Shown here: positions 1-7,018 of the stretch, in pieces
Position numbering within the stretch: the first letter of the stretch is position 1
Layout of the letters: every line of letters begins with the position of its first letter
Assembly (NCBI GenBank): GCA_030826765.1
Contig: JAUUDM010000026.1
Location: 52,687 to 116,686, forward strand
From: Nautiliales bacterium
Lineage (GTDB): Bacteria > Campylobacterota > Campylobacteria > Campylobacterales > JAADDX01
Direction: 5' to 3'
DNA: 64,000 bases
Made by a program: the position numbers and the translations under genes
Notes under the pieces: generated by a model
Seen by the model: only the letters and a program-made list of their open reading frames with translations
Told to the model about the DNA's origin: nothing
Databases searched by the model: none

Positions 1-347
1 TCTTTTGTACCTCTTCCTTTTTCTTCACCAATAACAATTGCTTTTTCTCCATCAATATATCCTATATATGCAACCATTGCTCTATCATCAGCAAAATGTC
101 TATCTCCATGAATTTCATAAGCATCAGTCATTATTTCATTTATATAATCAATTGCATGAGGTCTATCTTGATGACGAGCAAGTTGTAATTTTTGATATGG
201 AGTTAAATTTTTATAAGTTTTATTTATCTCTTCTTTTAATTCTTTTTCATATAAAGAAATAGCAGAATCATCATTTTTAAGTTTTGCAACTTCTAAATCT
301 TTACCTATTTCTTCTATTTTTTTTTCAAAATCTAAATAAAAAGCCAT
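1..347 (-). CDS. accA: Acetyl-CoA carboxylase carboxyltransferase subunit alpha, N-terminal part
   Basis: This is the first 115 codons of AccA, the alpha half of the cytoplasmic carboxyltransferase that moves carboxyl from carboxybiotin to acetyl-CoA to make malonyl-CoA for fatty-acid synthesis. The visible part begins MAFYLDFEKKIEEI and contains the family's N-terminal helix, then TPYQKLQLARHQDRP and a stretch around EIHGDRHFADDRAMV that is typical of the alpha subunit. The gene is cut by the left edge of the window, so its catalytic core is not seen. The start is an ATG at 347-345 preceded by AAAAGGAAT. It lies downstream of fabF on the same strand, as expected for a lipid-synthesis cluster. 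Family assignment is confident from the motifs. Confidence 0.93.
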   Translation of the reverse strand, partial: MAFYLDFEKKIEEIGKDLEVAKLKNDDSAISLYEKELKEEINKTYKNLTPYQKLQLARHQDRPHAIDYINEIMTDAYEIHGDRHFADDRAMVAYIGYIDGEKAIVIGEEKGRGTK

Positions 348-407
348 TTTATTCCTTTTTCATGATAAGCCAATATATAAAAATTCATTAAATTCTTATA
401 TAATTGC

Positions 408-425
408 TTTTCCCAAAAGGGAAAA
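408..425 (-). other. Intercistronic stem-loop after fabF
   Basis: A perfect inverted repeat with arms TTTTCCC and GGGAAAA and an AAAA loop (on the plus strand) starts five bases after the fabF stop codon. In the minus-strand transcript it forms a seven-pair hairpin that is not followed by a U-run, so it is more likely a processing or stability element than an intrinsic terminator. A similar C-run/G-run hairpin sits at the same distance after acpP. Confidence 0.5.
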
Positions 426-430
426 AAGAA

Positions 431-1639
431 TTAAACTTTTTTGAAAATTATAACTCCATTTGTCCCACCAAATCCAAAAGAATTCTTCATAACATATTCA
501 ATATCTGCTTTTCTTGGTTCATTTGGAATATAATCTAAATCACAATCTTCCCCACCATCTACAAAATTAAGAGTAGGAGGTAAAATACCTTTATCCATAG
601 CCATTAAAGAAATTACACTCTCAATAGTACCGGCAGCACCTAAACAATGCCCTGTTGCACCTTTTGTTGAACTAACTAATGGAATATGATCAGCTAAAAG
701 TTGTTTAATAGCTGCAGTTTCATTTTTATCATTTGTCGGTGTTGAAGTTCCATGCGCATTTACATAATCAATTTTTGGTTTTCCAGCCATTTCCCAAGCC
801 ATTTTCATAGCTCTAAGTGGACCTTCAAGTGTAGGAGTTGTAATATGATTAGCATCACCACTTTCACCTACACCTACTATTTCACCATAAATTTTAGCAC
901 CTCTTGCAACAGCATCTTCATATTTTTCTAATACAAGTGCACCTGCACCTTCTCCCATAATAAATCCATCTCTATCTTTATCAAAAGGACGACTTGCATG
1001 AGCAGGATCATCATTTCTTGTTGATAATGCTTTCATATTTGCAAATCCAGCAATTCCAATAGGAGAAATAGCTGCTTCACCACCTACTACAAGCATTTTA
1101 TCAGCCATTCCACATTTAATAGTTTTATAAGCATCTGTTACAGCGTGAGTTCCAGCAGCACAAGCAGTAACACTACCAATATTAGGACCTTTTAATCCAA
1201 ATTCAATAGATGTAAATCCACCAAGCATATTAACTAATGCAGAAGGAATAAAAAATGGAGAAACTCTTCTTGGTCCTCTTGTTTCAATAATTACAGAATT
1301 TTTTTCAATTGCAGGAAGCCCACCTATTCCACTTGCACAAGACACACCAAAGCTTTCATATTCACCTTTTTCAAATCCAGCTTCAGCCATAGCTTCTTTA
1401 GCAGCTTTAAGTCCTAGTTGAATAAATCTATCTGCTTTTTTTATCTCTTTTTTATCCATTACTGTTGCAGGATCAAAATCTTTAATCTCAGCTGCAATTT
1501 GAACTGAATAATTACTTGCATCGAAACTTGAAATTGTATCAACACCAGTTTTACCAGCTAAAATATTATCAAAAGTTGTTTCTTTATCAAGACCCACAGC
1601 AGTTATCATACCCATTCCAGTTACTACTATTCTACTCAT
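431..1639 (-). CDS. fabF: 3-oxoacyl-ACP synthase II (FabF)
   Basis: FabF condenses malonyl-ACP with a growing acyl-ACP, the elongation step of type II fatty-acid synthesis in the cytoplasm. The 402-residue protein is of usual family length. It shows the active-site Cys in TACAAGTHA (near residue 160), the first catalytic His in NAHGTSTPTND (near 300), the second His in GATGHCLGAAG (near 335) and the C-terminal FGFGGTN motif. The ATG has AAAGGA just upstream. It follows acpP on the same strand after a 93-base gap that holds a small hairpin and an A+T-rich leader, so it may be co-transcribed with acpP or have a weak promoter of its own. Nothing in it looks disrupted. Confidence 0.97.
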   Translation of the reverse strand: MSRIVVTGMGMITAVGLDKETTFDNILAGKTGVDTISSFDASNYSVQIAAEIKDFDPATVMDKKEIKKADRFIQLGLKAAKEAMAEAGFEKGEYESFGVSCASGIGGLPAIEKNSVIIETRGPRRVSPFFIPSALVNMLGGFTSIEFGLKGPNIGSVTACAAGTHAVTDAYKTIKCGMADKMLVVGGEAAISPIGIAGFANMKALSTRNDDPAHASRPFDKDRDGFIMGEGAGALVLEKYEDAVARGAKIYGEIVGVGESGDANHITTPTLEGPLRAMKMAWEMAGKPKIDYVNAHGTSTPTNDKNETAAIKQLLADHIPLVSSTKGATGHCLGAAGTIESVISLMAMDKGILPPTLNFVDGGEDCDLDYIPNEPRKADIEYVMKNSFGFGGTNGVIIFKKV

Positions 1640-1713
1640 TCTTTTCCTTTATTTATATTTATAAATAACTTACAACATATAAAACTATAATTTCATATGC
1701 TGTAGTTATTTTT

Positions 1714-1727
1714 CCCCAAAAAAGGGG
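1714..1727 (-). other. Intercistronic stem-loop after acpP
   Basis: CCCC and GGGG arms flank a six-base A loop (T loop on the coding strand). The hairpin begins five bases after the acpP stop. The stem is short but made of G-C pairs in a very A+T-rich region. The transcript continues with A rather than U after the stem, so it is not a classical terminator. It could lower read-through into fabF or protect the 3' end of acpP mRNA. Confidence 0.4.
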
Positions 1728-1732
1728 TTAAA

Positions 1733-1966
1733 TTAAGCTTTTGCTTTTTCGATATAGTCAACTACATCTTTTACAGTTTTAATGTTTTCAGCATCTTCAT
1801 CAGGAATTTCAATTTCAAATTTTTCTTCTAATGCCATTACTAATTCAACAACATCTAAACTATCAGCACCTAAATCTTCTACGAAATCTGCTTCTAATTT
1901 TACCTCATCAGGGTTTACATTTAATTGTTCTACAACTACTTCTTTTACTTCATCAAAAATTGCCAT
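1733..1966 (-). CDS. acpP: Acyl carrier protein
   Basis: ACP carries growing acyl chains on a 4'-phosphopantetheine arm and delivers them to FabF, FabG and other lipid enzymes. The 77-residue acidic protein contains the modification site DSLD with Ser36 in [15 protein letters not shown], and has the usual four-helix ACP length. The ATG is preceded by a strong AAGGAG at good spacing. Upstream is an extended -10 (TGTTATAAT), which fits the high expression normally needed for ACP. It sits between fabG and fabF on the same strand, the classical arrangement. Identification is essentially certain. Confidence 0.98.
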   Translation of the reverse strand: MAIFDEVKEVVVEQLNVNPDEVKLEADFVEDLGADSLDVVELVMALEEKFEIEIPDEDAENIKTVKDVVDYIEKAKA

Positions 1967-1996
1967 TTTGTCTCCTTGTTTTTTATATTATTTGGA

Positions 1997-2005
1997 ATTA
2001 TAACA
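1997..2005 (-). promoter_or_regulatory. Extended -10 promoter of acpP
   Basis: The minus strand reads TTTTTTGTTATAATTCC here: a perfect TATAAT at 2002-1997 with the TGn extension. The upstream DNA is A/T runs with no good -35, which is typical of Campylobacterota sigma-70 promoters. It lies in the 74-base gap between fabG and acpP and gives a leader of about 25 bases before the AAGGAG. Confidence 0.65.
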
Positions 2006-2040
2006 AAAAAATTAAAAAAATTTCATTTTTCAATTTTTTT

Positions 2041-2784
2041 TTACATATAAAGTCCACCATTTACTTTAATAGTTTCACCTGTAACATAACTACTCTCATC
2101 ACTCAAAAGAAATGCAACAACACTTGCAACTTCTTTAGGGTCTGCAAATCTTTTAAGAGGGATTCTTTCCATCATTGCACTTTTTACTTTTTCATTTAAA
2201 TCTTTTGTCATATCAGTTTGAATAAATCCAGGAGTTACAGAATTAAATCTAATATTTCTTGCACTTCCTTCAAGAGCAAATGTTTTTGTCATAGAAATAA
2301 CTCCACCTTTACTTGCTACATAATTTGCTTGCCCCATATTTCCCATCTCAGCTACTACACTTGCTACATTTACAACTGCACCAAATCTTTTTTTACTCAT
2401 AACTTTGATAGATTCACGACATCCAATAAATGTAGAAGTTAAATTTGCATCAATTACTTTTTTGAAATCATCTACACTCATTCTCATAGCAAGTTTATCA
2501 TTTGTAATACCTGCATTATTTACAAGATAACTAAGTTCTCCATCACTATCAATTATAGTTTTAACAGCATCAATAAAAGCTTTTTCATCTGTAACATCAA
2601 ATCCAATTACAGCTGCACTTCCACCATTTTCTTCAATTTCTTTTTTAACTGCATCAGCCGCGTCAGCACCACTTCTATAATTAATCCAAACTTTCAAACC
2701 TTTATTAGCTAAATATTTTGCAATCTCAGCCCCTATTCCTCTACTTGCACCTGTAACTAATACATTTTTACCACTAAATTTCAT
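2041..2784 (-). CDS. fabG: 3-oxoacyl-ACP reductase (FabG)
   Basis: FabG reduces 3-oxoacyl-ACP to 3-hydroxyacyl-ACP with NADPH. The 247-residue protein is a standard short-chain dehydrogenase. It has the cofactor loop VTGASRGIGAEIA at the N-terminus, the NNAG structural motif near residue 90, the catalytic Ser in VVNVASVVAEMG (near 138) and the Tyr-Lys pair in NYVASKGG (near 151-155). The start ATG is preceded by AAAGGATTTTT. It is the first gene of the minus-strand fab cluster and is divergent from mraY, with which it shares a symmetrical promoter region. Genomic position beside acpP supports FabG rather than another dehydrogenase. Confidence 0.96.
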   Translation of the reverse strand: MKFSGKNVLVTGASRGIGAEIAKYLANKGLKVWINYRSGADAADAVKKEIEENGGSAAVIGFDVTDEKAFIDAVKTIIDSDGELSYLVNNAGITNDKLAMRMSVDDFKKVIDANLTSTFIGCRESIKVMSKKRFGAVVNVASVVAEMGNMGQANYVASKGGVISMTKTFALEGSARNIRFNSVTPGFIQTDMTKDLNEKVKSAMMERIPLKRFADPKEVASVVAFLLSDESSYVTGETIKVNGGLYM

Positions 2785-2851
2785 AAAAATCCTTTTTTTC
2801 TTTTAATTATATAATAAAAAATGATAAAATTCCACGAAAAAAAGGATTTTT
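2785..2851. repeat. Divergent fabG/mraY promoter region with 16-bp inverted repeat
   Basis: The arms AAAAATCCTTTTTTTC (2785-2800) and GAAAAAAAGGATTTTT (2836-2851) are perfect inverted copies. Each holds the ribosome-binding AAAGGA of its gene, so both mRNAs carry the same 16-base leader. Between them lies the palindrome ATTATATAAT (2806-2815), which contains a TATAAT on each strand. A second plus-strand extended -10, TGATAAAAT, is at 2822-2830. Function of the symmetry is unknown. Confidence 0.6.
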
Positions 2852-2854
2852 AAT

Positions 2855-3907
2855 TTGTTATATTACATTTATCAACATTTTGGAATAAATATTTTTCATT
2901 ATATTTCAGTTAGAGCATTCATAGGATTTATTACATCATTTTTATTAACTCTATTTATTATGCCTAAATTTATATCTTGGGCCAAACAAAAAGCCACTCA
3001 ACCAATTTATGAATTAGCTCCCCAAACCCATCAAGAAAAATCAAAAACTCCAACTATGGGTGGAATAGTATTTTTGGGCGCTTCATTTATAGCCCTGATT
3101 TTTACAATGAAATTTCATTTTTATACATTTATAGCTATATTAACTATGATTCTTTTTATGTCTATTGGATTTATAGATGATAAAGCAAAAATTTTAGGTA
3201 ATTCAAATCACGCAGGTTTAACTCCTAAACAAAAATTCCTTTTACAATGGTTATTTGCTTTTACGATAGCTATACTTTTATATATTAGTGAATTCAACAC
3301 TGAATTTTACATCCCTTTTCATAAAGAAGCACTATTTGATATGGGAATATTTTCAATCCCTTTTTGGGCTTTTGTAATAGTTGCCACTTCAAATAGTGTA
3401 AACTTAACTGATGGGCTTGATGGGCTTGCAACTGTTCCATCAATTTTTGCATTTTTTTCATTAGCAATAATTCTCTATTTAATGGGAAATGTTATGTTTA
3501 GTGAGTATCTGTTTTTACCTCATTTAAGTGTAGGAGAACTCACAATTTTTTCTACTACTTTAATAGGAGCTTTAACTGGTTTTTTATGGTATAATGCTCA
3601 TCCAGCTGAAATCTTTATGGGGGATAGTGGAAGTTTAACACTTGGTGCTTTAATAGGAGTTTTAGCAATATTTGCCAAAAGTGAAGTTTTATTAATTCTT
3701 ATTGTTTTTGTTCCTGTACTTGAAACATTATCTGTAATTTTACAAGTAGGAAGTTTCAAACTCAGAGGAAAAAGAATATTCAAAATGGCACCAATTCATC
3801 ATCATTTTGAGCTAAAAGGTTGGGCAGAAAATAAAGTAATAGTTAGATTTTGGATAATATCATTTATTACAAATTTAATAGCAATAATTTCTATCAAAAT
3901 AAGATAA
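2855..3907 (+). CDS. mraY: Phospho-N-acetylmuramoyl-pentapeptide transferase (MraY)
   Basis: MraY is a polytopic inner-membrane enzyme that joins UDP-MurNAc-pentapeptide to undecaprenyl phosphate to form lipid I. The 350-residue protein has about ten membrane helices. Recognisable motifs are TPTMGG near residue 68, the catalytic aspartates in GFIDDKAKI (near 110) and NLTDGLDGLA (near 190), FMGDSGSLTLG (near 260) and the MAPIHHHFE motif (near 315). Translation appears to start at a TTG (2855) with AAAGGA upstream, and the predicted N-terminus MLYYIYQHFGIN matches the family. It heads a plus-strand operon mraY-sppA-murD. Confidence 0.96.
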   Translation: MLYYIYQHFGINIFHYISVRAFIGFITSFLLTLFIMPKFISWAKQKATQPIYELAPQTHQEKSKTPTMGGIVFLGASFIALIFTMKFHFYTFIAILTMILFMSIGFIDDKAKILGNSNHAGLTPKQKFLLQWLFAFTIAILLYISEFNTEFYIPFHKEALFDMGIFSIPFWAFVIVATSNSVNLTDGLDGLATVPSIFAFFSLAIILYLMGNVMFSEYLFLPHLSVGELTIFSTTLIGALTGFLWYNAHPAEIFMGDSGSLTLGALIGVLAIFAKSEVLLILIVFVPVLETLSVILQVGSFKLRGKRIFKMAPIHHHFELKGWAENKVIVRFWIISFITNLIAIISIKIR

Positions 3908-3916
3908 AGGATACAA

Positions 3917-4858
3917 ATGAGTAATTTATATAATGAAAGTGAAAAACTAAAGGCTGAGCTTAAAATATTCAAATTAAAAAGTGTAAAAGAAAAAATCATA
4001 CTGTTTGGTGTAATTCTACTGATTTTGGCAGAACTTGTTGTAGTTGTCAGTTTTCTTAAAAAATCAGGGTTTTTTGGTACTACTAAACCACACAATCCTT
4101 ATGTAGCTGTAATTAATTTAAACAAAGAAATAACTGTTGATTATATAAATAAAATTGAAGAAAAAATGGATGCTCTAAAAGAAGATAAAAATGCAAAAGA
4201 AATTTTAATCATTTTTAATACACCAGGAGGAAGCCCAAGTGCAAGTGATGAATTTAATGCCTATCTAAAAGATTATACAAAAACAAAAAAAGTTAATGTT
4301 TATGTAGAAAGTATGGCTGCAAGTGGTGGTTATTATATAATTAGTGCAATCAAACCAATTATAGCCAATAAAAATGCAGTAGTAGGAAGTATTGGAGTTA
4401 TTATGCCTCATTATGTTATTGGAAAACTTGCCAAAAAATTAGGTATTGAATCTGATGATATAACTGTTGGAAAATATAAGAAACCTATTTCACTTTTTGA
4501 AAAAGCTTCAAACAAGCAAAAAAAATATTTATATTCTCACTTACTTAACCCAACTTATCAAAACTTCTTAAAAGTAGTAGCAACTGATAGAAATATCTCT
4601 ATTAAAAAATTACAAAATTATGCAGATGGAAAAATTTATATAGCAAATCAAGTTAAAGGAATTTTAGTCGATAAAATTTCTACACTAGTTCAAACTAAAA
4701 ATAATATTAAAAAAGAAATAGCTAAAAAATTCAAATTAAAACCTAAAGATATTAAGTTTTACTCTATTTCATTGGAAAATAAAAAAATGCCATTTTTTAA
4801 AGTAGAAGTTGAAAATACTACTCTTAAAACATTAGCAAATGGATTAAATCTAAAATGA
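3917..4858 (+). CDS. sppA: Signal peptide peptidase SppA (S49 family)
   Basis: SppA degrades cleaved signal peptides at the inner membrane. The 313-residue protein has a cytoplasmic start, one membrane helix at about residues 22-48 and a ClpP-like periplasmic domain. The nucleophile Ser lies in VESMAASGGYYI (near 137), followed by VGSIGVIMPHYVIGKLAKKLG and the candidate general-base Lys in GKYKKPISLF (near 193). This is the short, single-domain form. It has one D-R-N-I-S glycosylation-type sequon near residue 222. It sits between mraY and murD, which are usually adjacent in relatives as I recall; its stop overlaps the murD start by four bases, so the three genes are translationally coupled. 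Confidence 0.9.
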   Translation: MSNLYNESEKLKAELKIFKLKSVKEKIILFGVILLILAELVVVVSFLKKSGFFGTTKPHNPYVAVINLNKEITVDYINKIEEKMDALKEDKNAKEILIIFNTPGGSPSASDEFNAYLKDYTKTKKVNVYVESMAASGGYYIISAIKPIIANKNAVVGSIGVIMPHYVIGKLAKKLGIESDDITVGKYKKPISLFEKASNKQKKYLYSHLLNPTYQNFLKVVATDRNISIKKLQNYADGKIYIANQVKGILVDKISTLVQTKNNIKKEIAKKFKLKPKDIKFYSISLENKKMPFFKVEVENTTLKTLANGLNLK

Positions 4859-6030
4859 AAAAATCACTTTTTGGATATGGAGGGACTATAAAAGCTATTG
4901 CTAAAAGTGGTGGATGGGATATTTATGATGATAAATTTACAGCAATTTCATTTGATAAATATGGAAATAAATTAATTCCAAGTAATTTATTTGAGCCAAA
5001 TGATTCAAAACTTGAAATAACAAGTCCAGGAATAACTCCAAAAAATACTCTTATTCAAAAGGCAAATAATTTAATAAGTGATTATGACTATTTTTATAAT
5101 AAATTTCCTTTTAGTATATGGATAAGTGGTACAAATGGTAAAACGACAACTACTCAAATGATAGAATCACTTTTAAAAGATTCTCAAGCTGGTGGAAATA
5201 TTGGCTTACCTGTAGCTACAATGGATGAAACAAAACAATTTTGGATACTTGAAACAAGTTCTTTTACACTTCATTATACAAAAACTGCAAAACCAAATAT
5301 TTATATTTTGCTTCCAATAACTCCAGACCATATTTCGTGGCACGGAAGTTTCGAAGAATATGAAAAAGATAAACTTTCAGTCTTAAATAGAATGGATGAA
5401 AGAGATATAGCAATTATTCCTAAAAAATACGAAAACTACCCTACTTCAGCTTTTAAAATAGTTTATGAAAATAGTGAAGATTTAATTAACTATTTTAAAT
5501 TTAAAGAAACAAATTTTGATGAACCTTTTAGACTTGATGAAATATTAGCAAAAGCAGTTTATAAAATACTGTATTTTAAAGAAAAAAGTTTAAAAAATTT
5601 CAAAATTGATGCTCATAAAATTGAAGAATTCGAAGATAAAAAAAACAGATTATGGGTAGATGACAGTAAGGCCACAAATATAGATGCCACAATTAATGCT
5701 ATTAAAAAATATAGAAATGGAAAAATTCATTTAATATTAGGTGGAGATAGTAAAGGACAAAAACTAGCCCCTCTTTTTAAAGAACTCAAAAATTATAATG
5801 TAACTTTATATCTAATAGGAAAAGATACTCCTATTTTTGAAAAAAAAGCTATAAAATATAATATAGACTATTTTGTTTGTAATACATTAGAAAATAGTAT
5901 AGAATTAATAGATAAAAATTTCAAAAATGGTGTAGCTTTACTAAGTCCTGCAAGTGCAAGTTTAGATCAATTTTCTTCTTACAAACAAAGAGGAGAAAAA
6001 TTTAAACAATTAGTCTCTAATTTAAGTTAG
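4855..6030 (+). CDS. murD: UDP-N-acetylmuramoylalanine--D-glutamate ligase (MurD)
   Basis: MurD adds D-glutamate to UDP-MurNAc-L-Ala in the cytoplasm, using ATP. The 391-residue protein has the Mur-ligase ATP loop SGTNGKTTTTQM near residue 90, the conserved ILETSSFTL and ITPDHISWH region near 135-165, a second nucleotide/Mg region at WVDDSKATN near 265 and the C-terminal LLSPASASLDQF near 365. It is somewhat shorter than the E. coli enzyme, as I recall is usual in Campylobacterota. Its ATG overlaps the sppA stop (ATGA). It is the last protein gene before the tRNA pair. Confidence 0.95.
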   Translation: MKKSLFGYGGTIKAIAKSGGWDIYDDKFTAISFDKYGNKLIPSNLFEPNDSKLEITSPGITPKNTLIQKANNLISDYDYFYNKFPFSIWISGTNGKTTTTQMIESLLKDSQAGGNIGLPVATMDETKQFWILETSSFTLHYTKTAKPNIYILLPITPDHISWHGSFEEYEKDKLSVLNRMDERDIAIIPKKYENYPTSAFKIVYENSEDLINYFKFKETNFDEPFRLDEILAKAVYKILYFKEKSLKNFKIDAHKIEEFEDKKNRLWVDDSKATNIDATINAIKKYRNGKIHLILGGDSKGQKLAPLFKELKNYNVTLYLIGKDTPIFEKKAIKYNIDYFVCNTLENSIELIDKNFKNGVALLSPASASLDQFSSYKQRGEKFKQLVSNLS

Positions 6031-6047
6031 TTTTAAGAATATTTAAA

Positions 6048-6053
6048 TATAAT
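6048..6053 (+). promoter_or_regulatory. -10 box of the tRNA-Phe pair
   Basis: A perfect TATAAT lies 16 bases before the first tRNA-Phe, giving a predicted start near 6060 and a short 5' leader. No good -35 is visible; the upstream DNA is A/T-rich. It lies in the 39-base gap after murD. Confidence 0.55.
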
Positions 6054-6069
6054 TTCAGTCCACAAACAA

Positions 6070-6145
6070 GCCCAGATAGCTCAGTCGGTAGAGCAAAGGA
6101 CTGAAAATCCTTGTGTCGACGGTTCGATTCCGCCTCTGGGCACCA
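6070..6145 (+). tRNA. tRNA-Phe (GAA), first copy
   Basis: The sequence folds as a 76-nt tRNA: acceptor GCCCAGA/TCTGGGC fully paired, D stem GCTC/GAGC, anticodon stem AAGGA/TCCTT with loop CTGAAAA (anticodon GAA, Phe), T loop TTCGATT, and encoded CCA. The T stem reads GACGG against CCGCC, which leaves one A-C mismatch at the second pair. The second copy downstream has a perfect T stem. It is probably functional but slightly weakened. Confidence 0.93.
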
Positions 6146-6152
6146 CTTGTTT

Positions 6153-6228
6153 GGCCAGATAGCTCAGTCGGTAGAGCAAAGGACTGAAAATCCTTGTGTC
6201 CCCGGTTCGATTCCGGGTCTGGCCACCA
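6153..6228 (+). tRNA. tRNA-Phe (GAA), second copy
   Basis: A second 76-nt tRNA begins seven bases after the first. Acceptor GGCCAGA/TCTGGCC, D stem, anticodon stem and T stem CCCGG/CCGGG are all fully paired; the anticodon is GAA and CCA is encoded. It differs from the first copy at the second acceptor pair and in the outer T-stem pairs but is otherwise almost identical, so the pair looks like a tandem duplication. Open reading frames that run through this pair on either strand are artefacts. Confidence 0.97.
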
Positions 6229-6283
6229 CTTAATAAAATTCCTCAAAATTATTTTCAATAATCGAATTATCAAAGGTATTTTA

Positions 6284-7018
6284 ATGATTTATATAATATC
6301 TAAACTTTTTACTTATCTAATTTTACCACCTGGAATATTTATAATTTTACTTATTTTAGCAGCGTTTAAAAAATTTAAATATCTGTTTTTAATATCTGGA
6401 TTATTTTTTTATTTTATTTCTACTAATTATGGTGCAAATTTACTTAATAAACCTTTAGAAAATAATTATTATAAAACTCAAAAAAATATTACTTGTAAAA
6501 GTGTAGTAGTTTTATCCGGTGGAAGCAATAAAAATGATACTATAAAAACTGCTCCTAATGCTTTCAAAAGATTAGTTTATGGCTTAGAAATAGCTTCGAT
6601 TCATCATTTACCTCTTATTTTTACTGGTAGCGGTATAGATAATTATACTGAAGCAGATGCAGCAAAAGAAGATATAAAAAATTTAAAAAAAGCCTTTCAT
6701 TTTAATATAAAAGTTTATTATGAAAACAAAGCCAAAAACACTGTAGAAAATGCAAAATTTACTAAAAAATTACTTAAAGAAAATAACTTATCAAATAATA
6801 TATGTTTAGTAACTTCAACTTATCATATGAAAAGAAGCGAAATAATATTTAAACATTTTGGTTTCAATGTAACACCTATGGCAACCGGATTTAATGTAAA
6901 AGAAAATGAAAATTTTTTTCTATTTCCAAAAGAAGAAAATTTTCATAAAAGCTATCAGACAATTCACGAATATTTTGGAATATTAAGTTTGCTTTTAAGA
7001 GGTTATAAAATTAATTAA
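6284..7018 (+). CDS. YdcF/ElyC-type DUF218 membrane protein
   Basis: This 244-residue protein belongs to the DUF218 (YdcF-like) family, whose ElyC member is linked to envelope and undecaprenyl metabolism; the reaction is not established. Two membrane helices (about residues 7-27 and 31-48) precede a soluble Rossmann-like domain. That domain has VVVLSGGSN near residue 75, IFTGSGIDNYTEADAAKE near 113, the ENKAKNTVENA motif near 150 and VTSTYHMKRS near 180, all DUF218 hallmarks. A longer frame would begin inside the second tRNA, so I chose the ATG at 6284 with AAAGG upstream. It may be read with the tRNAs or from its own promoter. Its stop overlaps the stop of the opposing histidine kinase. Confidence 0.8.
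   Translation: MIYIISKLFTYLILPPGIFIILLILAAFKKFKYLFLISGLFFYFISTNYGANLLNKPLENNYYKTQKNITCKSVVVLSGGSNKNDTIKTAPNAFKRLVYGLEIASIHHLPLIFTGSGIDNYTEADAAKEDIKNLKKAFHFNIKVYYENKAKNTVENAKFTKKLLKENNLSNNICLVTSTYHMKRSEIIFKHFGFNVTPMATGFNVKENENFFLFPKEENFHKSYQTIHEYFGILSLLLRGYKIN

Noticed and set aside
317-325. Run of nine T in accA (A9 in the coding strand) as a possible phase-variable tract
   Set aside because: A/T runs of this length are common throughout this A+T-rich window and occur in housekeeping genes. No G/C tract typical of Campylobacterota phase variation was seen.
2028-2033. TTGAAA as the -35 of the acpP promoter
   Set aside because: It is 25 bases from the TATAAT, too far for a sigma-70 -35. The extended -10 alone is the better explanation.
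1831-2199. A 122-codon plus-strand frame opposite acpP and fabG
   Set aside because: It lies antisense to two well-identified genes, has a low-complexity product and no ribosome-binding site. It is a shadow frame.
6055-6273. A 72-codon minus-strand frame and a plus-strand extension from 6194 through the tRNA-Phe region
   Set aside because: Both run through tRNA sequence. The minus-strand product is a familiar spurious translation of tRNA-Phe; the real plus-strand gene starts at 6284.
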